Shown piece after piece: positions 39,743 through 49,281 of a stretch of DNA of 64,000 nt. The translations under genes were made by a program, and so were the position numbers. Source of the stretch: Novosphingobium sp. SG707 (GTDB lineage Bacteria; Pseudomonadota; Alphaproteobacteria; Sphingomonadales; Sphingomonadaceae). The stretch spans positions 434,001-498,000 of the forward strand of contig NZ_JAAZQL010000004.1 in NCBI RefSeq assembly GCF_012275515.1, read 5' to 3'. Below the pieces are notes generated by a model. That model did not search any database and was not told the origin of the DNA. It saw only the letters and a list, made by a program, of their open reading frames with translations. The stretch's first letter is position 1; every line of letters begins with the position of its first letter.

Positions 39743-40514
39743 CGTAAGAACCGACCGAGGGGCGGATCTCTGCAACACAGGTGTCGAAATCAAAAGCACC
39801 ATAAAGGGCCGGGACGCCAGCGGCATTCATTCGGCCGGCGTTTCTCAACCGCCGCGGTGGCGTCCCCAGCAAATTGGCGGGATCAGCGATGACCCTCTCG
39901 CGCTCGCTGGCACCGTTGATCTGGCGAGCGCGGTAGATTCGCAAAGTTTCATCTGAGCCGATCTCATACACTACAGGCTGGCCGAGATCGTCCTTCTGGA
40001 GATGGATGTTCTCGAAGAGTTGGCGAAGGCGATCCCTCGCGAGGTCGCTAAAGAAGCGGCGGTTGTAGGTAATTTCGAGCTTGAACTGCTCCCACGCTTC
40101 GCTGCGCGGGTTGGAAGTATGCTCGACCCGAACGTAATTTTGGTCATCGGAGTAGAAAGGTTCGCCTCCATCACGCGGATCATAGGGATCGTCGTCGATG
40201 AGTTGGCTGACGATCGCGTCTGAGATCCGATCATCCTCAGCTTGTGTTAGGTCGCTGATGATTTCTCGCAAGCTCAAGCCTTGTTGCTGCCAATCGGCGC
40301 GATCATCCTCGCGGCCATACGATGGCTGATATTCGCCGATCATATAGTTAGGCACAATCACAGCGTCGATGATCGGTGCGATGGCGTCAACGGGAATGCC
40401 GCTGCGATTGGAATGAAAGTCGCATTTGAGATCGCGTGGAAACTTTGGTCTCAACTCCTTAAGGCGCCGTCTCAGGCCGGGTTCGCCGAAGCAGAAAGGG
40501 CATAGCGTGGTCAT
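39740..40514 (-). pseudogene. RES-domain toxin-like gene, 3' truncated
   Basis: About 258 codons remain. An N-terminal zinc motif (TTLCPFCFGEPGLRRRL with a later CDFH) and helical region match HEPN/RES N-terminal proteins. The RES domain keeps its Arg (LRIYRARQI) and Glu (DTCVAEIRP) but is cut before the conserved Ser. RES toxins degrade NAD+ or modify proteins; this copy should be inactive. Base composition is clearly lower in GC than neighbours, indicating transfer. The frame runs on to 39642 through unrelated sequence. Confidence 0.65.
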
Positions 40515-40765
40515 TCCCAAGGCTGTGGACGAAATACCAGTAATTCGCACTATAAAATTAGGGCAGCTTAATGGAAACAGAATGGCAAGTTCCAACGGGA
40601 ACAGTCGTTCAAGCCTCGATCCGGAAACGTCGTATGCTGGTCGCAGCCGGTCACCGCGCTGTCACTATCACACCGATGGCCTTGCCCTTGTTGTCCCAAA
40701 AGCCCTGTCTGGACTTATCGCAGCGCGGAACATATCAGGGAAGCCAGCTTCGACGAGGTAATACG

Positions 40766-41593
40766 ATGGCGGCCACCCAATCTCCATCCAGTCAAACCTG
40801 GGCCGAAACGCGCGGTGTGAAATGGCGCGATCAGCTTGGTCCGATGGAGGCGATGCTTGCACCCATCGATGCCCCGTTGATCGCCGCGCTGGATCTTGCC
40901 GGGCATTTGCGGATCGCCGAGATCGGTGCGGGCGGCGGCGCCACAACGCGCGCCATTGCCGCCGCCACGCCCGGCAGCACGATCGAGGGTTTTGACATTT
41001 CGCCGGATCTTGTCGAGGCGGCCAAAGCCCGTGCGGGCAGCATCGCCCGCTTCACCCTTGCCGATGTTGCCCGTTTCCGACCCGCGGAAAAGTTCGATCG
41101 CCTCGCATCGCGCTTTGGCGTCATGTTCTTCGAGGCGCCGGAACTTGCCTTTGCCAACCTGCACCACTGGCTGCGGTCGGGCGGCAAGCTAGCTTTCGCG
41201 GTTTGGGGGCCCGGCAAAGAGGTGGCCTTTATGGCCAGTGTGCGCGATGCGGTGGCGGCGGTGATCGATTTGCCCCAGCCCGACCCGGATGCGCCCGGGC
41301 CCTGCCGCTATGGCGATCCATCAAGGTTGATCGCGCTGCTGGACGCCGTCGGGTTTCGCGATTGCGCCGCCAAGACCTGGCGCGGCGACCTGCAGGTCGG
41401 CGGCGGGATGACGCCCGATGCGGCAGCGGAATTTCTCCTTGCATCCTCGTCTGCGGCCGGGCCGCTGGCCGACGCCGGAGCCCGCGAACAGGCCGAGGCC
41501 CATGACCGTATGACGGCAGTTTGCGCCGCCAACTTGCGCGATGGCACCGTCTGGATGCCGGCGCGCGTGGAAATCATCACCGCCACGGCCTGA
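40766..41593 (+). CDS. Class I SAM-dependent methyltransferase
   Basis: 275 residues. SAM motif I is IAEIGAGGGATTRAIAA, followed by GFDISPDLV and LRSGGKLAFAVWGP. Small-molecule-type methyltransferase, substrate unknown. GAGG lies 7 nt before the ATG. Unlike the RES gene before it, its GC content matches the core genome. Stand-alone gene. Confidence 0.85.
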   Translation: MAATQSPSSQTWAETRGVKWRDQLGPMEAMLAPIDAPLIAALDLAGHLRIAEIGAGGGATTRAIAAATPGSTIEGFDISPDLVEAAKARAGSIARFTLADVARFRPAEKFDRLASRFGVMFFEAPELAFANLHHWLRSGGKLAFAVWGPGKEVAFMASVRDAVAAVIDLPQPDPDAPGPCRYGDPSRLIALLDAVGFRDCAAKTWRGDLQVGGGMTPDAAAEFLLASSSAAGPLADAGAREQAEAHDRMTAVCAANLRDGTVWMPARVEIITATA

Positions 41594-41755
41594 ACGGCGC
41601 AGGATTCGGGTTGCCAAGCTGGATTGCCGTAACACGGACAGCATGGAAGGAGCCCAAGGATGGCCCGAACATCGATGCCGACGCTCTGCGCAATGCCTCG
41701 CTTCGCCCCAATTGCTGCCGTTCCCTGACCTAATCAGCTGATCGGAACCCGCCGT

Positions 41756-42400
41756 TCATTCATGCTTACGCTGATAGAGCTCAGCGGGGCGAAAGGCGGT
41801 TTGGGTCTCGCGCTCGCCCGTCGGTTCGATCCAGCCGGTGTCGAGCATGCGGCGGCGGAAGGCGGGCTTGCTGAAACTGTTGCCGGTGATCGCCTCATGC
41901 ACCCTTTGCAGGTCGCGCAGAGTGAACAGATCGGGCAACAGGGCAAAGGCGACCGGCGCGTAATCCAGCTTGCCGCGCAACCGGTCATGAGCAAGGGCAA
42001 GGATAGCCGCATGATCAAACGCCAGCGCTTCGGGCAAAGCGCCGACCGGCACCAGCATCAGATCATCCCGCAACCCTACCGCTTGCGCAAGTTGTGCATG
42101 GGTCAGCAGGGCGAAATAGGCCACACTGACCGTCCGCATGCGGGGATCGCGCCCCGGATCGCCAAAGGTGTAAAGCTGTTCCAGCCAACCGCCCTCGCCC
42201 GCAGCAAAGCCCGCCTTGTCGGTCAGTATGCGACGGGCAGCCTGCTCCAGCCCCTCATGTTCGCCCACAAACCCTCCGGGCAGGGCAAGATGGCCGGTGA
42301 AAGGCTCAGCCCCACGCCTTTGCAACAGGGCGCAGAGGCGGTCATCGACCACGCTCATCAGGACAAGATCGACGGTGACGGCAAGAAGAGGATAGTTCAT
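41756..42400 (-). CDS. nrtR: NrtR-type NAD-metabolism regulator
   Basis: 214 residues. An N-terminal Nudix-like domain ([24 protein letters not shown], a degenerate Nudix box lacking the REXXEE core) and a C-terminal winged helix (FTLRDLQRVHEAITGNSFSKPAFRRRM). NrtR proteins bind ADP-ribose and repress NAD genes. It is divergent from nadM-Nudix and nadV with an inverted-repeat operator starting 8 bp from its own ATG, so autoregulation is likely. Confidence 0.9.
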   Translation of the reverse strand: MNYPLLAVTVDLVLMSVVDDRLCALLQRRGAEPFTGHLALPGGFVGEHEGLEQAARRILTDKAGFAAGEGGWLEQLYTFGDPGRDPRMRTVSVAYFALLTHAQLAQAVGLRDDLMLVPVGALPEALAFDHAAILALAHDRLRGKLDYAPVAFALLPDLFTLRDLQRVHEAITGNSFSKPAFRRRMLDTGWIEPTGERETQTAFRPAELYQRKHE

Positions 42401-42407
42401 GGGCGAT

Positions 42408-42446
42408 ACTTATATCTTGACTGAATATAAGTTCAACACTTATAAG
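42408..42446. promoter_or_regulatory. NrtR operator and nadM promoter
   Basis: Three half-sites: ACTTATAT (42408-42415), ATATAAGT (42425-42432) and ACTTATA (42438-42444), forming two overlapping inverted repeats with 9- and 5-nt spacers. A promoter TTGACT (42417-42422)-18 bp-TATAAG (42441-42446) lies inside, so bound NrtR would block polymerase. Confidence 0.78.
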
Positions 42447-42505
42447 CCCTCTTACAACGAGTCGGGGAGCCCGGCTCGTTTCCATCTTTCGAGGGAGCCT
42501 CGGAC

Positions 42506-43567
42506 ATGACCATCGACTTCGGCGTCTTTATCGGGCGCTTTCAGCCGCTGCATATCGGTCACGAACATGTGATCACCCACGCATTGGAACGGGTCAACCG
42601 TCTGATTGTGCTGGTGGGATCGGCCAATGTGGCGCGCGACCCGCGCAACCCCTTCACCTATGCCGAACGCGAAGCCATGCTGCGCTCCGCCTTTCGCCAT
42701 GAAGTGGCAGAGGGCCGCCTGATCATCGCTCCGCTCGACGATCATCTCTATTCCGACACGGCATGGGTGACGCAGGTTCAGCGCAAGGTGCGCGCCATCG
42801 TGCTGGATCATGGCAACAACCATGGCTTTCAAACCCATGGCATCAGCGATTTCCGCGTCGCCCTGACCGGCTATGGCAAGGATGCCTCCTCCTTCTATCT
42901 GAAACTCTTCCCCGAATGGGAGAACCTTCAGATCGACAGCCAATATGGCACCTTCTCCTCCAGCGATGTGCGCAGCCGCTATTTTCAACGCATTGCCGAA
43001 GTGCCCGCCTCCATCCTCTCGACCGGCGTGACGGAATTCCTGCGCAGCTTTATGCTGGGCGAGACATTCCGCGCTTTGCTGGAGGAAGCCGAATTCCTCG
43101 CCGCCTATCCGGAGCAATGGGGGCGCGGGCCTTTTGTCACGGCCGATGCGGTGGTGGTGCAATCGGGCCATATCTTGCTGGTCGAACGGGGCCGCGCGCC
43201 CGGCAAGGGCCTGCTCGCCCTGCCCGGCGGTTTCGTGAACCCGGAGGAACGCATCCGCGACGCCGCGATCCGCGAATTGCGCGAGGAAACCTCGATCAGC
43301 GACGGCAAGGGTCAGATCCCCCCCGCCATGCTGGCCAGTTTTATCGAGGACGCGCGCACCCGCGTGTTCGATGCGCCGAACCGCTCTTTGCGCGGGCGGA
43401 TCATTACGCACGCCTTCCTCTTCCGCCTGCCCGAAAGGCGCAAGCTGTTCAGCGTGAAGGGCGGCGATGATGCCGCCCATGCCCGCTGGTATCGCTTTGG
43501 CGACCTCTCGCCGGAGATGCTGTTCGAGGACCACTGGTCGATCATCGAAGAGATGGCCGACCTCTGA
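42506..43567 (+). CDS. nadM: Bifunctional NMN adenylyltransferase / Nudix hydrolase
   Basis: 353 residues. N-terminal nucleotidyltransferase (about 1-185) with [13 protein letters not shown] and the late [10 protein letters not shown] motif makes NAD from NMN and ATP. The C-terminal Nudix domain (about 205-350) has [21 protein letters not shown], a full Nudix box for ADP-ribose-type substrates. It lies 73 bp before nadV and under the NrtR operator: a nicotinamide salvage unit. Confidence 0.93.
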   Translation: MTIDFGVFIGRFQPLHIGHEHVITHALERVNRLIVLVGSANVARDPRNPFTYAEREAMLRSAFRHEVAEGRLIIAPLDDHLYSDTAWVTQVQRKVRAIVLDHGNNHGFQTHGISDFRVALTGYGKDASSFYLKLFPEWENLQIDSQYGTFSSSDVRSRYFQRIAEVPASILSTGVTEFLRSFMLGETFRALLEEAEFLAAYPEQWGRGPFVTADAVVVQSGHILLVERGRAPGKGLLALPGGFVNPEERIRDAAIRELREETSISDGKGQIPPAMLASFIEDARTRVFDAPNRSLRGRIITHAFLFRLPERRKLFSVKGGDDAAHARWYRFGDLSPEMLFEDHWSIIEEMADL

Positions 43568-43640
43568 CACCCCAAGACCTGAAGTCCCATGCCGCGCGGG
43601 GGAGTCCCGCGTCCGCCTGTCCCTGTGAGGAGTTCACACC

Positions 43641-45011
43641 ATGACCAATCTCATTCTGGCTACTGACAGCTATAAGCACAGCCACTTCCGGCAATATCCG
43701 CCCGAAACACGCGCGATCAGCGCCTATGTCGAAGCGCGGGCCAATGATTTTGCCGATGAAGTGCTGTTCATGGGCCTTCAGCCCTTCCTGATCGACAGGC
43801 TGGCCCGTCCGATCACCATGGGTGACATTGACGAGGCCGAGGCGATCTGCGCCGCCCATGGTGTGCCCTTCAACCGCGCCGGGTGGGAGATCATCCTGAA
43901 CGATCACGCCGGTTTCCTGCCCATCACCATCCGCGCCCTGCCCGAAGGGATGATCGTGCCCACCGGCGTGCCCATGGTGCAGGTGGAAACGACCGATCCG
44001 CGCCTGCCATGGCTGGCGACCTTTATCGAGACGGCGCTACTGCGCGCTATCTGGTATCCCACCACGGTGGCCACCATTAGCCGCCAATGCCGCCTGATCA
44101 TCGCCGCAGGGCTGGAGAAGACCGGCGAGGACCCGGCGGGCCAATTGCCCTTCAAACTGCACGATTTCGGCGCACGCGGGGTCAGCAGCGGGGAGAGCGC
44201 AGGTCTGGGCGGCATGGCGCATCTGGTGAACTTCATGGGCACGGACACGATGGAGGCTTTGCTGGCCGCACGCCGCTATTATGGCGCGGATATGGCGGGT
44301 TTCTCTATCCCTGCGGCGGAACACAGCACGATGACCAGCTGGGGCCGCGAGCGTGAGCAGGACGCCTATGCCAATATGCTCGACGCGTTTGATGGCGTGG
44401 TGGCGGTCGTCTCGGACAGCTATGATCTGGATGCGGCGATCACCGGCATATGGGGCGGCGCCTTACGTGAGAAGGTTCTGGCCCGTGACGGAACGTTGGT
44501 GGTGCGGCCCGACAGCGGCGATCCGGTGGAAACGCCGGTGCGGGTGATCAGGATGCTGTGGGATGCCTTTGGCGGCGCAGTGAATGCGAAGGGTTATCGT
44601 GTTCTCGACCCGCATGTCCGCGTGATACAGGGCGACGGCATGACCCCCGCCACCATCGCTCGCCTGATCGACCGGTTGATTGCGGAAGGTTTTGCCATCG
44701 ACAACATCGCCTTCGGCATGGGCGGCGGCCTGCTGCAACAGGTCAACCGCGACACTTTGCGCTTTGCCATGAAGGCCAATGCCATGCGCGATGACACCGG
44801 TGTTTGGCGCGATGTCGTCAAGGCCCCCGCGACTGACCCGACCAAGGCCAGCAAGGCGGGCCGCCAGGCCGTGGTGCGGCGAGATGGGCGTTTGAACATC
44901 GCCCGTGCGGAGAATGTGACCGATGCTGACAATCTGCTGATACCGGTCTGGCGCAATGGCACCATGCTGGTGCGCCACAGTTTTGACCAGTTGAGAGCAA
45001 GAGCGGCATAA
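43641..45011 (+). CDS. nadV: Nicotinamide phosphoribosyltransferase
   Basis: 456 residues of the NAMPT/NadV type. It starts LILATDSYKHSHFRQYPP; core motifs are KLHDFGARGVSSGESAG, SIPAAEHSTMTSWG, LVVRPDSGDPVETP and FGMGGGLLQQVNRDT. It makes NMN from nicotinamide and PRPP, feeding the NadM step of the adjacent gene. GTGAGGAG precedes the ATG. Confidence 0.95.
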   Translation: MTNLILATDSYKHSHFRQYPPETRAISAYVEARANDFADEVLFMGLQPFLIDRLARPITMGDIDEAEAICAAHGVPFNRAGWEIILNDHAGFLPITIRALPEGMIVPTGVPMVQVETTDPRLPWLATFIETALLRAIWYPTTVATISRQCRLIIAAGLEKTGEDPAGQLPFKLHDFGARGVSSGESAGLGGMAHLVNFMGTDTMEALLAARRYYGADMAGFSIPAAEHSTMTSWGREREQDAYANMLDAFDGVVAVVSDSYDLDAAITGIWGGALREKVLARDGTLVVRPDSGDPVETPVRVIRMLWDAFGGAVNAKGYRVLDPHVRVIQGDGMTPATIARLIDRLIAEGFAIDNIAFGMGGGLLQQVNRDTLRFAMKANAMRDDTGVWRDVVKAPATDPTKASKAGRQAVVRRDGRLNIARAENVTDADNLLIPVWRNGTMLVRHSFDQLRARAA

Positions 45012-45198
45012 AAATGATGGCATGGCGTTGAAGCCGGCTTTTCAACGCCATTCGCCCTTAAAGCGGACGAAAGCGTTGCAAAGCAGGCCCTGCGGAAGCG
45101 GCCGTCGGTTCACCCCTTCGATGCATTCTGTGAACAGCCACCAGGTTTCTGGACGACTGTGATCCCCAATTGTGAGGACAGGAGGCGGCGATAGGGGA

Positions 45199-45315
45199 AC
45201 CCAATTTCAGCGATGAGTGCGTGCGTGATGCGGTGACCCAGATTATCAAGCGCGGTATCCTGTAGAGGATGTGTGGAAACGGCTCGGTGTCAGTCTACAT
45301 CTATCCCATCACTTT
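45199..45315 (+). pseudogene. IS3-family OrfA remnant, frameshifted
   Basis: Residues NFSDECVRDAVTQIIKRG then, after a one-base loss, YPVEDVWKRLGVSLHLS match the N-terminal HTH of IS3-family OrfA transposases. Neither the rest of orfA nor orfB is present. A broken insertion-sequence scar 190 bp downstream of nadV. Confidence 0.7.
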
Positions 45316-45340
45316 TCAGCTGTAAGTAGCGCAGATACCC

Positions 45341-45789
45341 CGAAGCTTACGTTGCATGATCTGGCGGACATTAGGTTTGGGCGCAAATTCGCACGTGCCA
45401 CCGACAATGGCTGTAATGCCCTGCTGTGCCAAAACCCAATTTTCGCAGATCCTTTGCACTATGGTAAATGGGTAGCGACGTCCCATTGAGCATCGAATTG
45501 ATGCAGAGTTATCTGCAATCCATGCTAAAGGCGGATCTGTCGCGAATTTCGACGTCGAGCCACTCGTGAGCGAGTTACCTGCTGTGCCCCCGCTTAACGA
45601 AGGCGGACGCGTCATGTGCCGGAACGAGATCTTCTAAGCCGAATTACGAACCATCACACACGGCGCATTGGCGACAGGGGTTCTGCCCCACCCGCAATCC
45701 CGTGCGCTTCGCATCAGCAACGAAGCGAATTCCCGCGCAAATAGCAGGCCCAATGCCTGGGTCACACACCAACCAAGGACACAACCGAC
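45341..45789. other. Gap without recognisable gene
   Basis: About 450 bases between the IS3 scar and the small gene at 45790. Short open stretches exist on both strands, but none has an RBS and a recognisable protein. GC content is lower than in the core genes. Confidence 0.4.
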
Positions 45790-45927
45790 ATGGCCAAATC
45801 ACAAAAACGCAGCAATCGAGAGATCCGCAAACCGAAAGCCACAAAGGGCAAAACCATCGTGCCGCTGGCACCGCTGGAAAGTTCGCCGGTATTGGCCGCG
45901 ACGCGCAAGCCGAAAGGCAAGCTATAA
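45790..45927 (+). CDS. Small basic protein (45 aa)
   Basis: 45 residues, very rich in Lys and Arg (MAKSQKRSNREIRKPKATKG). It resembles small basic MAK(S/G)Q...K-type proteins common in sphingomonads; function unknown. AAGGA lies 10 nt upstream. Its TAA stop is directly followed, in the same frame, by the glycosyltransferase coding sequence. Confidence 0.65.
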   Translation: MAKSQKRSNREIRKPKATKGKTIVPLAPLESSPVLAATRKPKGKL

Positions 45928-46020
45928 GACGATTTTCAGAATCAACCGCTTCGAGTTGCCTTCGTCGGTAATGCCCTGCCCCGCCGGTGTGGCATCGCAA
46001 CCTTCACTACTGATCTTGAA

Positions 46021-48225
46021 TTGGCCGTGCGCCACCTTGATGACGTGGCCCAGACCGCAATCATTGCGATGTGTGATCAGGGTGGGCAATATGCCTATCC
46101 ACCCCATGTTCGCTGGTCTATCGCGCAGGAGGACGCGGGCGGCTATCTGGCAGCGGTCGATTTCATCCATGAACAAGGCTTTGATGTCGTTTCGCTCCAA
46201 CATGAATTCGGCATCTATGGCGGCGAGGCCGGAGACTATGTCCTTGGCCTGATTTCTGCGCTGCGTATTCCCCTTGTCTCAACATTGCATACTGTTCTGG
46301 ATCGCCCATCGGACGCCCAGCGCAGGGTCATCATGGCCATTCTGGCTGCTTCGATGCGCGTTGTGGTCATGGCGCAGAAGGGGCGCTCCATCCTGATCGA
46401 TGTTTACGGCGCTGATCCTAAAAAGATACTCGTCATTCCCCATGGCATTCCGGACATGCCGCTGATCATTCCGCAACAGGCCAAAGAGAAGCTCGGATTT
46501 TCCGGGCATCGCATCGTTCTGACATTTGGCCTGATCAGTCCAAATAAGGGGATCGAGGCAATGATCTCGGCAATGCCGGTGGTTTTGGCTGCTGCGCCCG
46601 ATACAGTCTATGTGGTGATGGGTGCCACTCACCCGACCTTGCTCCGCGAAGCTGGCGAGGCCTATCGCGAGAGCCTGATCGCGCTGGTCCATAATCTGGG
46701 GCTGGAAAGGCATGTGGTGTTTCTCAACCACTTTGCCGATCGGCCCGAACTGCTCCAGCATATTGCCATGTGCGACGTTTATGTGACGCCCTATATGGTC
46801 GAAACCCAGATGACATCTGGGACGCTGGCCTATGCGCACGGACTTGGGCGACCGGTGGTATCGACGCCTTACTGGCATGCCCTCGAATTGCTGACTGATG
46901 GTTCTGGCGCTCTGGTGCCCTTTGGCGATGCGGCCAGCCTTGGCGAGGTGGTCGCCGATCTGTTGACCAATGAAGCCTCCCGCCTTGCCATGGGGCGCCG
47001 GGCCTATGTAGCCAGTCGTGCGATGACGTGGCGCAATACCGCTCTGCATTATTGCGAAGCCTTTCGCGCAGCATGCCGCAAGCCGTCGCCCGAATTGCCG
47101 GCCATGCCGCTCGATCACTTTGCGGCGATGTGCGACAGCACCGGCCTTATTCAGCACGCGGTTCACGACATTGCAGACCGAAGTCACGGCTACTGCATTG
47201 ATGACAATGCCCGCGCCCTGCTGCTGTGCTGCGGCATGGAGATGCGGGGAGACCCGAACCGGCATAACAAGTTTATCAAAACGGCGCTGCCCCGATTTGC
47301 CAGCTTTATCCAGCATGGATGGAACCCGGACCAAAGCAGGTTTCGCAATTTCATGGGCTTTGATCGCCGATGGCTGGAAGATATTGGATCCGAGGACAGC
47401 CACGGTCGCACACTCTGGGCCTTGGGCGCCTGTTTGGCGCAAGGTCGGGAAACGCCGCGGGGCCAGTGGGCTACCGCTCTGTTCGAAAAGGCACTGCCCC
47501 CCATTAAAGCCTTCACTTCAGCGCGGGCATGGGCCTTCGCGCTGCTGGGCTTGTCTTTCTATTGCAGCGCCAGGCCAAACAATCACGATGCGCGAAGGCT
47601 GCAACTGACACTAGGAGGTCGACTTCAGGCGCGATTGCTTGCCTGTGAAAGCGATGATTGGGTTTGGTTCGAAGATGGGCTGGCCTATGATAACGCCCGC
47701 CTTTGCGAGGCGCTTATCGTAACCGGCAGAAGTTGTGGATCGCGCGACCTGATCGATGCCGGTCTGCGCAGCCTGCGCTGGCTGCTTGAACGCCAGACGG
47801 CACCGGAGGGTCATTTCCGCCCGGTCGGTACGCAAGGGTTCCTGTTGGCGTCGCGCGAAACCCCGCCATGCTTTGACCAACAGCCCGTTGAAGCCTGCGC
47901 CACCATCGCGGCCTGCCTCGCCGCCTCGTTCGTCGATCCATCGCCATCATGGCATGTCGAAGCGCACAAGGCCTTTGCATGGTTTACCGGCGCCAATGAT
48001 TTGGGCCTGCCTCTGGTTGATATCGCAACCGGCAGTTGTCGCGATGGCCTGCATCCTGATCGTGTCAATGAAAACAGGGGGGCCGAATCCCTGCTCTCCT
48101 ACCTTCTGTCTCTTTCCGACATGCAGCAATTTGAGCGAGACCTGCCATGGCCAACGGCCATTCGCCTGCCGGATGCATCGTCATTCACTCTTCATGGTGA
48201 AGCGGAGGCAGGCTTCCGTCGTTAA
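46021..48225 (+). CDS. GT4-family glycosyltransferase with C-terminal helical domain; 5' end abnormal
   Basis: The coordinates begin at the first in-frame start codon (TTG). Homology clearly begins earlier: from 45949 the same frame reads LRVAFVGNALPRRCGIATFT, the normal GT4 N-terminus, but no ATG, GTG or TTG lies between it and the TAA at 45925. Domains: GT-B glycosyltransferase (to about residue 350 of the ORF; ILVIPHGIPD, LTFGLISPNKGIEAM, TPYMVETQMTSGTLAYA), then a helical domain rich in Trp and His (SHGYCIDDNARALLL, WFEDGLAYDNARL) resembling glycoside-hydrolase-like alpha-toroids. It probably acts in surface polysaccharide assembly. The gene may be broken or translated unusually. Confidence 0.75.
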   Translation: MAVRHLDDVAQTAIIAMCDQGGQYAYPPHVRWSIAQEDAGGYLAAVDFIHEQGFDVVSLQHEFGIYGGEAGDYVLGLISALRIPLVSTLHTVLDRPSDAQRRVIMAILAASMRVVVMAQKGRSILIDVYGADPKKILVIPHGIPDMPLIIPQQAKEKLGFSGHRIVLTFGLISPNKGIEAMISAMPVVLAAAPDTVYVVMGATHPTLLREAGEAYRESLIALVHNLGLERHVVFLNHFADRPELLQHIAMCDVYVTPYMVETQMTSGTLAYAHGLGRPVVSTPYWHALELLTDGSGALVPFGDAASLGEVVADLLTNEASRLAMGRRAYVASRAMTWRNTALHYCEAFRAACRKPSPELPAMPLDHFAAMCDSTGLIQHAVHDIADRSHGYCIDDNARALLLCCGMEMRGDPNRHNKFIKTALPRFASFIQHGWNPDQSRFRNFMGFDRRWLEDIGSEDSHGRTLWALGACLAQGRETPRGQWATALFEKALPPIKAFTSARAWAFALLGLSFYCSARPNNHDARRLQLTLGGRLQARLLACESDDWVWFEDGLAYDNARLCEALIVTGRSCGSRDLIDAGLRSLRWLLERQTAPEGHFRPVGTQGFLLASRETPPCFDQQPVEACATIAACLAASFVDPSPSWHVEAHKAFAWFTGANDLGLPLVDIATGSCRDGLHPDRVNENRGAESLLSYLLSLSDMQQFERDLPWPTAIRLPDASSFTLHGEAEAGFRR

Positions 48226-48321
48226 CACGAAGGTCGTCCGGCGCTCATTCCTTGCCGCATTTGTCCCCCCAGTGCCGGGATTCCGGCAGATGGCTCTGTC
48301 CTCCGATGAAAGACATTCAGC

Positions 48322-49134
48322 ATGCTGATCCGCGCCGGATATAATATTGGTTTTGCCTGTGAGCAGCCCGTCCCGATGTTGGCCAAGCTCAGTGTCCATG
48401 CATCGCGCAACAAGGACCTGCGCACCGCACAGCGTATCTTCACCACACCCGATGTGCCGATGTACGATTATGTCGATAACTTCGGCAACATCTGCACCCG
48501 GCTGACCATGCCGGCAGGCGGCTTGACCATTTCCTGCGGCTTTGTGATCGAGGATTCCTTCGAACCCGACCGGGTGGATGTTCATGCCCGGCAGGCGCCG
48601 TTGGCAGAATTGCCCGATGATGTGCTCCACTATCTTCTGAGCAGTCGCTATTGCGAAACCGACCGCCTTACCGAATTGGCCTGGGGCCTATTTGGCCAGG
48701 TTCCGCAAGGTTGGGGCCTCGTGCAGGCTATCGTCGATTATGTCCATGGCGCGATTCGCTTTGACTATATGGCCGCTCGCCCGACCAAAACGGCGTGGGA
48801 TGTGTTTCATGAGCGCACCGGGGTATGCCGCGATTACGCGCATCTGGCGATTGCCCTGTGCCGCTGCATGAACATTCCCGCGCGCTATTGCACCGGCTAC
48901 CTTGGCGATATGGATCTGCCTGCCGCCGTGGGCGACATGGATTTTTCCGCCTGGTTCGAAGTATGGCTGGGCGATCGCTGGTACGTCTTTGACGCGCGCC
49001 ATAACTTTCCCCGACGCGGGCGCATTTTGATGGCGCGCGGGCGCGACGCGGCTGATGCAGCGCTTACCACAACTTTTGGTCTGGTTACGCTATCGCGCTT
49101 TGAGATCTATACTGACGAGGATCGGTTGGGATAG
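48322..49134 (+). CDS. Transglutaminase-like cysteine protease-fold protein
   Basis: 270 residues. N-terminal beta domain, then a transglutaminase-like core with the catalytic Cys in TGVCRDYAHLAIALCR and the Asp in WYVFDARHN. The usual His position (FHAW) reads FSAWFEVWLGDRW, so the triad may be altered. Relatives act as amidases or peptidases. It follows the glycosyltransferase by 96 bp, suggesting a joint role in surface material. Followed by a terminator. Confidence 0.82.
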   Translation: MLIRAGYNIGFACEQPVPMLAKLSVHASRNKDLRTAQRIFTTPDVPMYDYVDNFGNICTRLTMPAGGLTISCGFVIEDSFEPDRVDVHARQAPLAELPDDVLHYLLSSRYCETDRLTELAWGLFGQVPQGWGLVQAIVDYVHGAIRFDYMAARPTKTAWDVFHERTGVCRDYAHLAIALCRCMNIPARYCTGYLGDMDLPAAVGDMDFSAWFEVWLGDRWYVFDARHNFPRRGRILMARGRDAADAALTTTFGLVTLSRFEIYTDEDRLG

Positions 49135-49159
49135 ACCGTCATACATGTTATCTGGCTTG

Positions 49160-49190
49160 CCGCCGGTTCAGCACCATACCGGCGCGGTTT
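49160..49190 (+). terminator. Terminator after the transglutaminase-like gene
   Basis: CCGCCGG (49160-49166) pairs with CCGGCGcGG (49179-49187) around a 12-nt loop, followed by TTTT. Confidence 0.6.
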
Positions 49191-49281
49191 TAAGGCAAAG
49201 AATGCCAATGACTTTGGCCCGATTTCCGCATTAAGGTTATATTTTATTGCCGGAATGCGTCCAGGCCATCACGCAGCACAA

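Noticed and set aside
39248..40760. Second attachment site repeating the tRNA-Leu 3' end
   Set aside because: I looked for a repeat of TTCTCGACCGCACCA past the tRNA and found none, so att sites cannot be called.
45316..45615. 99-codon minus-strand ORF after the IS3 scar
   Set aside because: No RBS, no family, low-complexity Ser/Arg composition.
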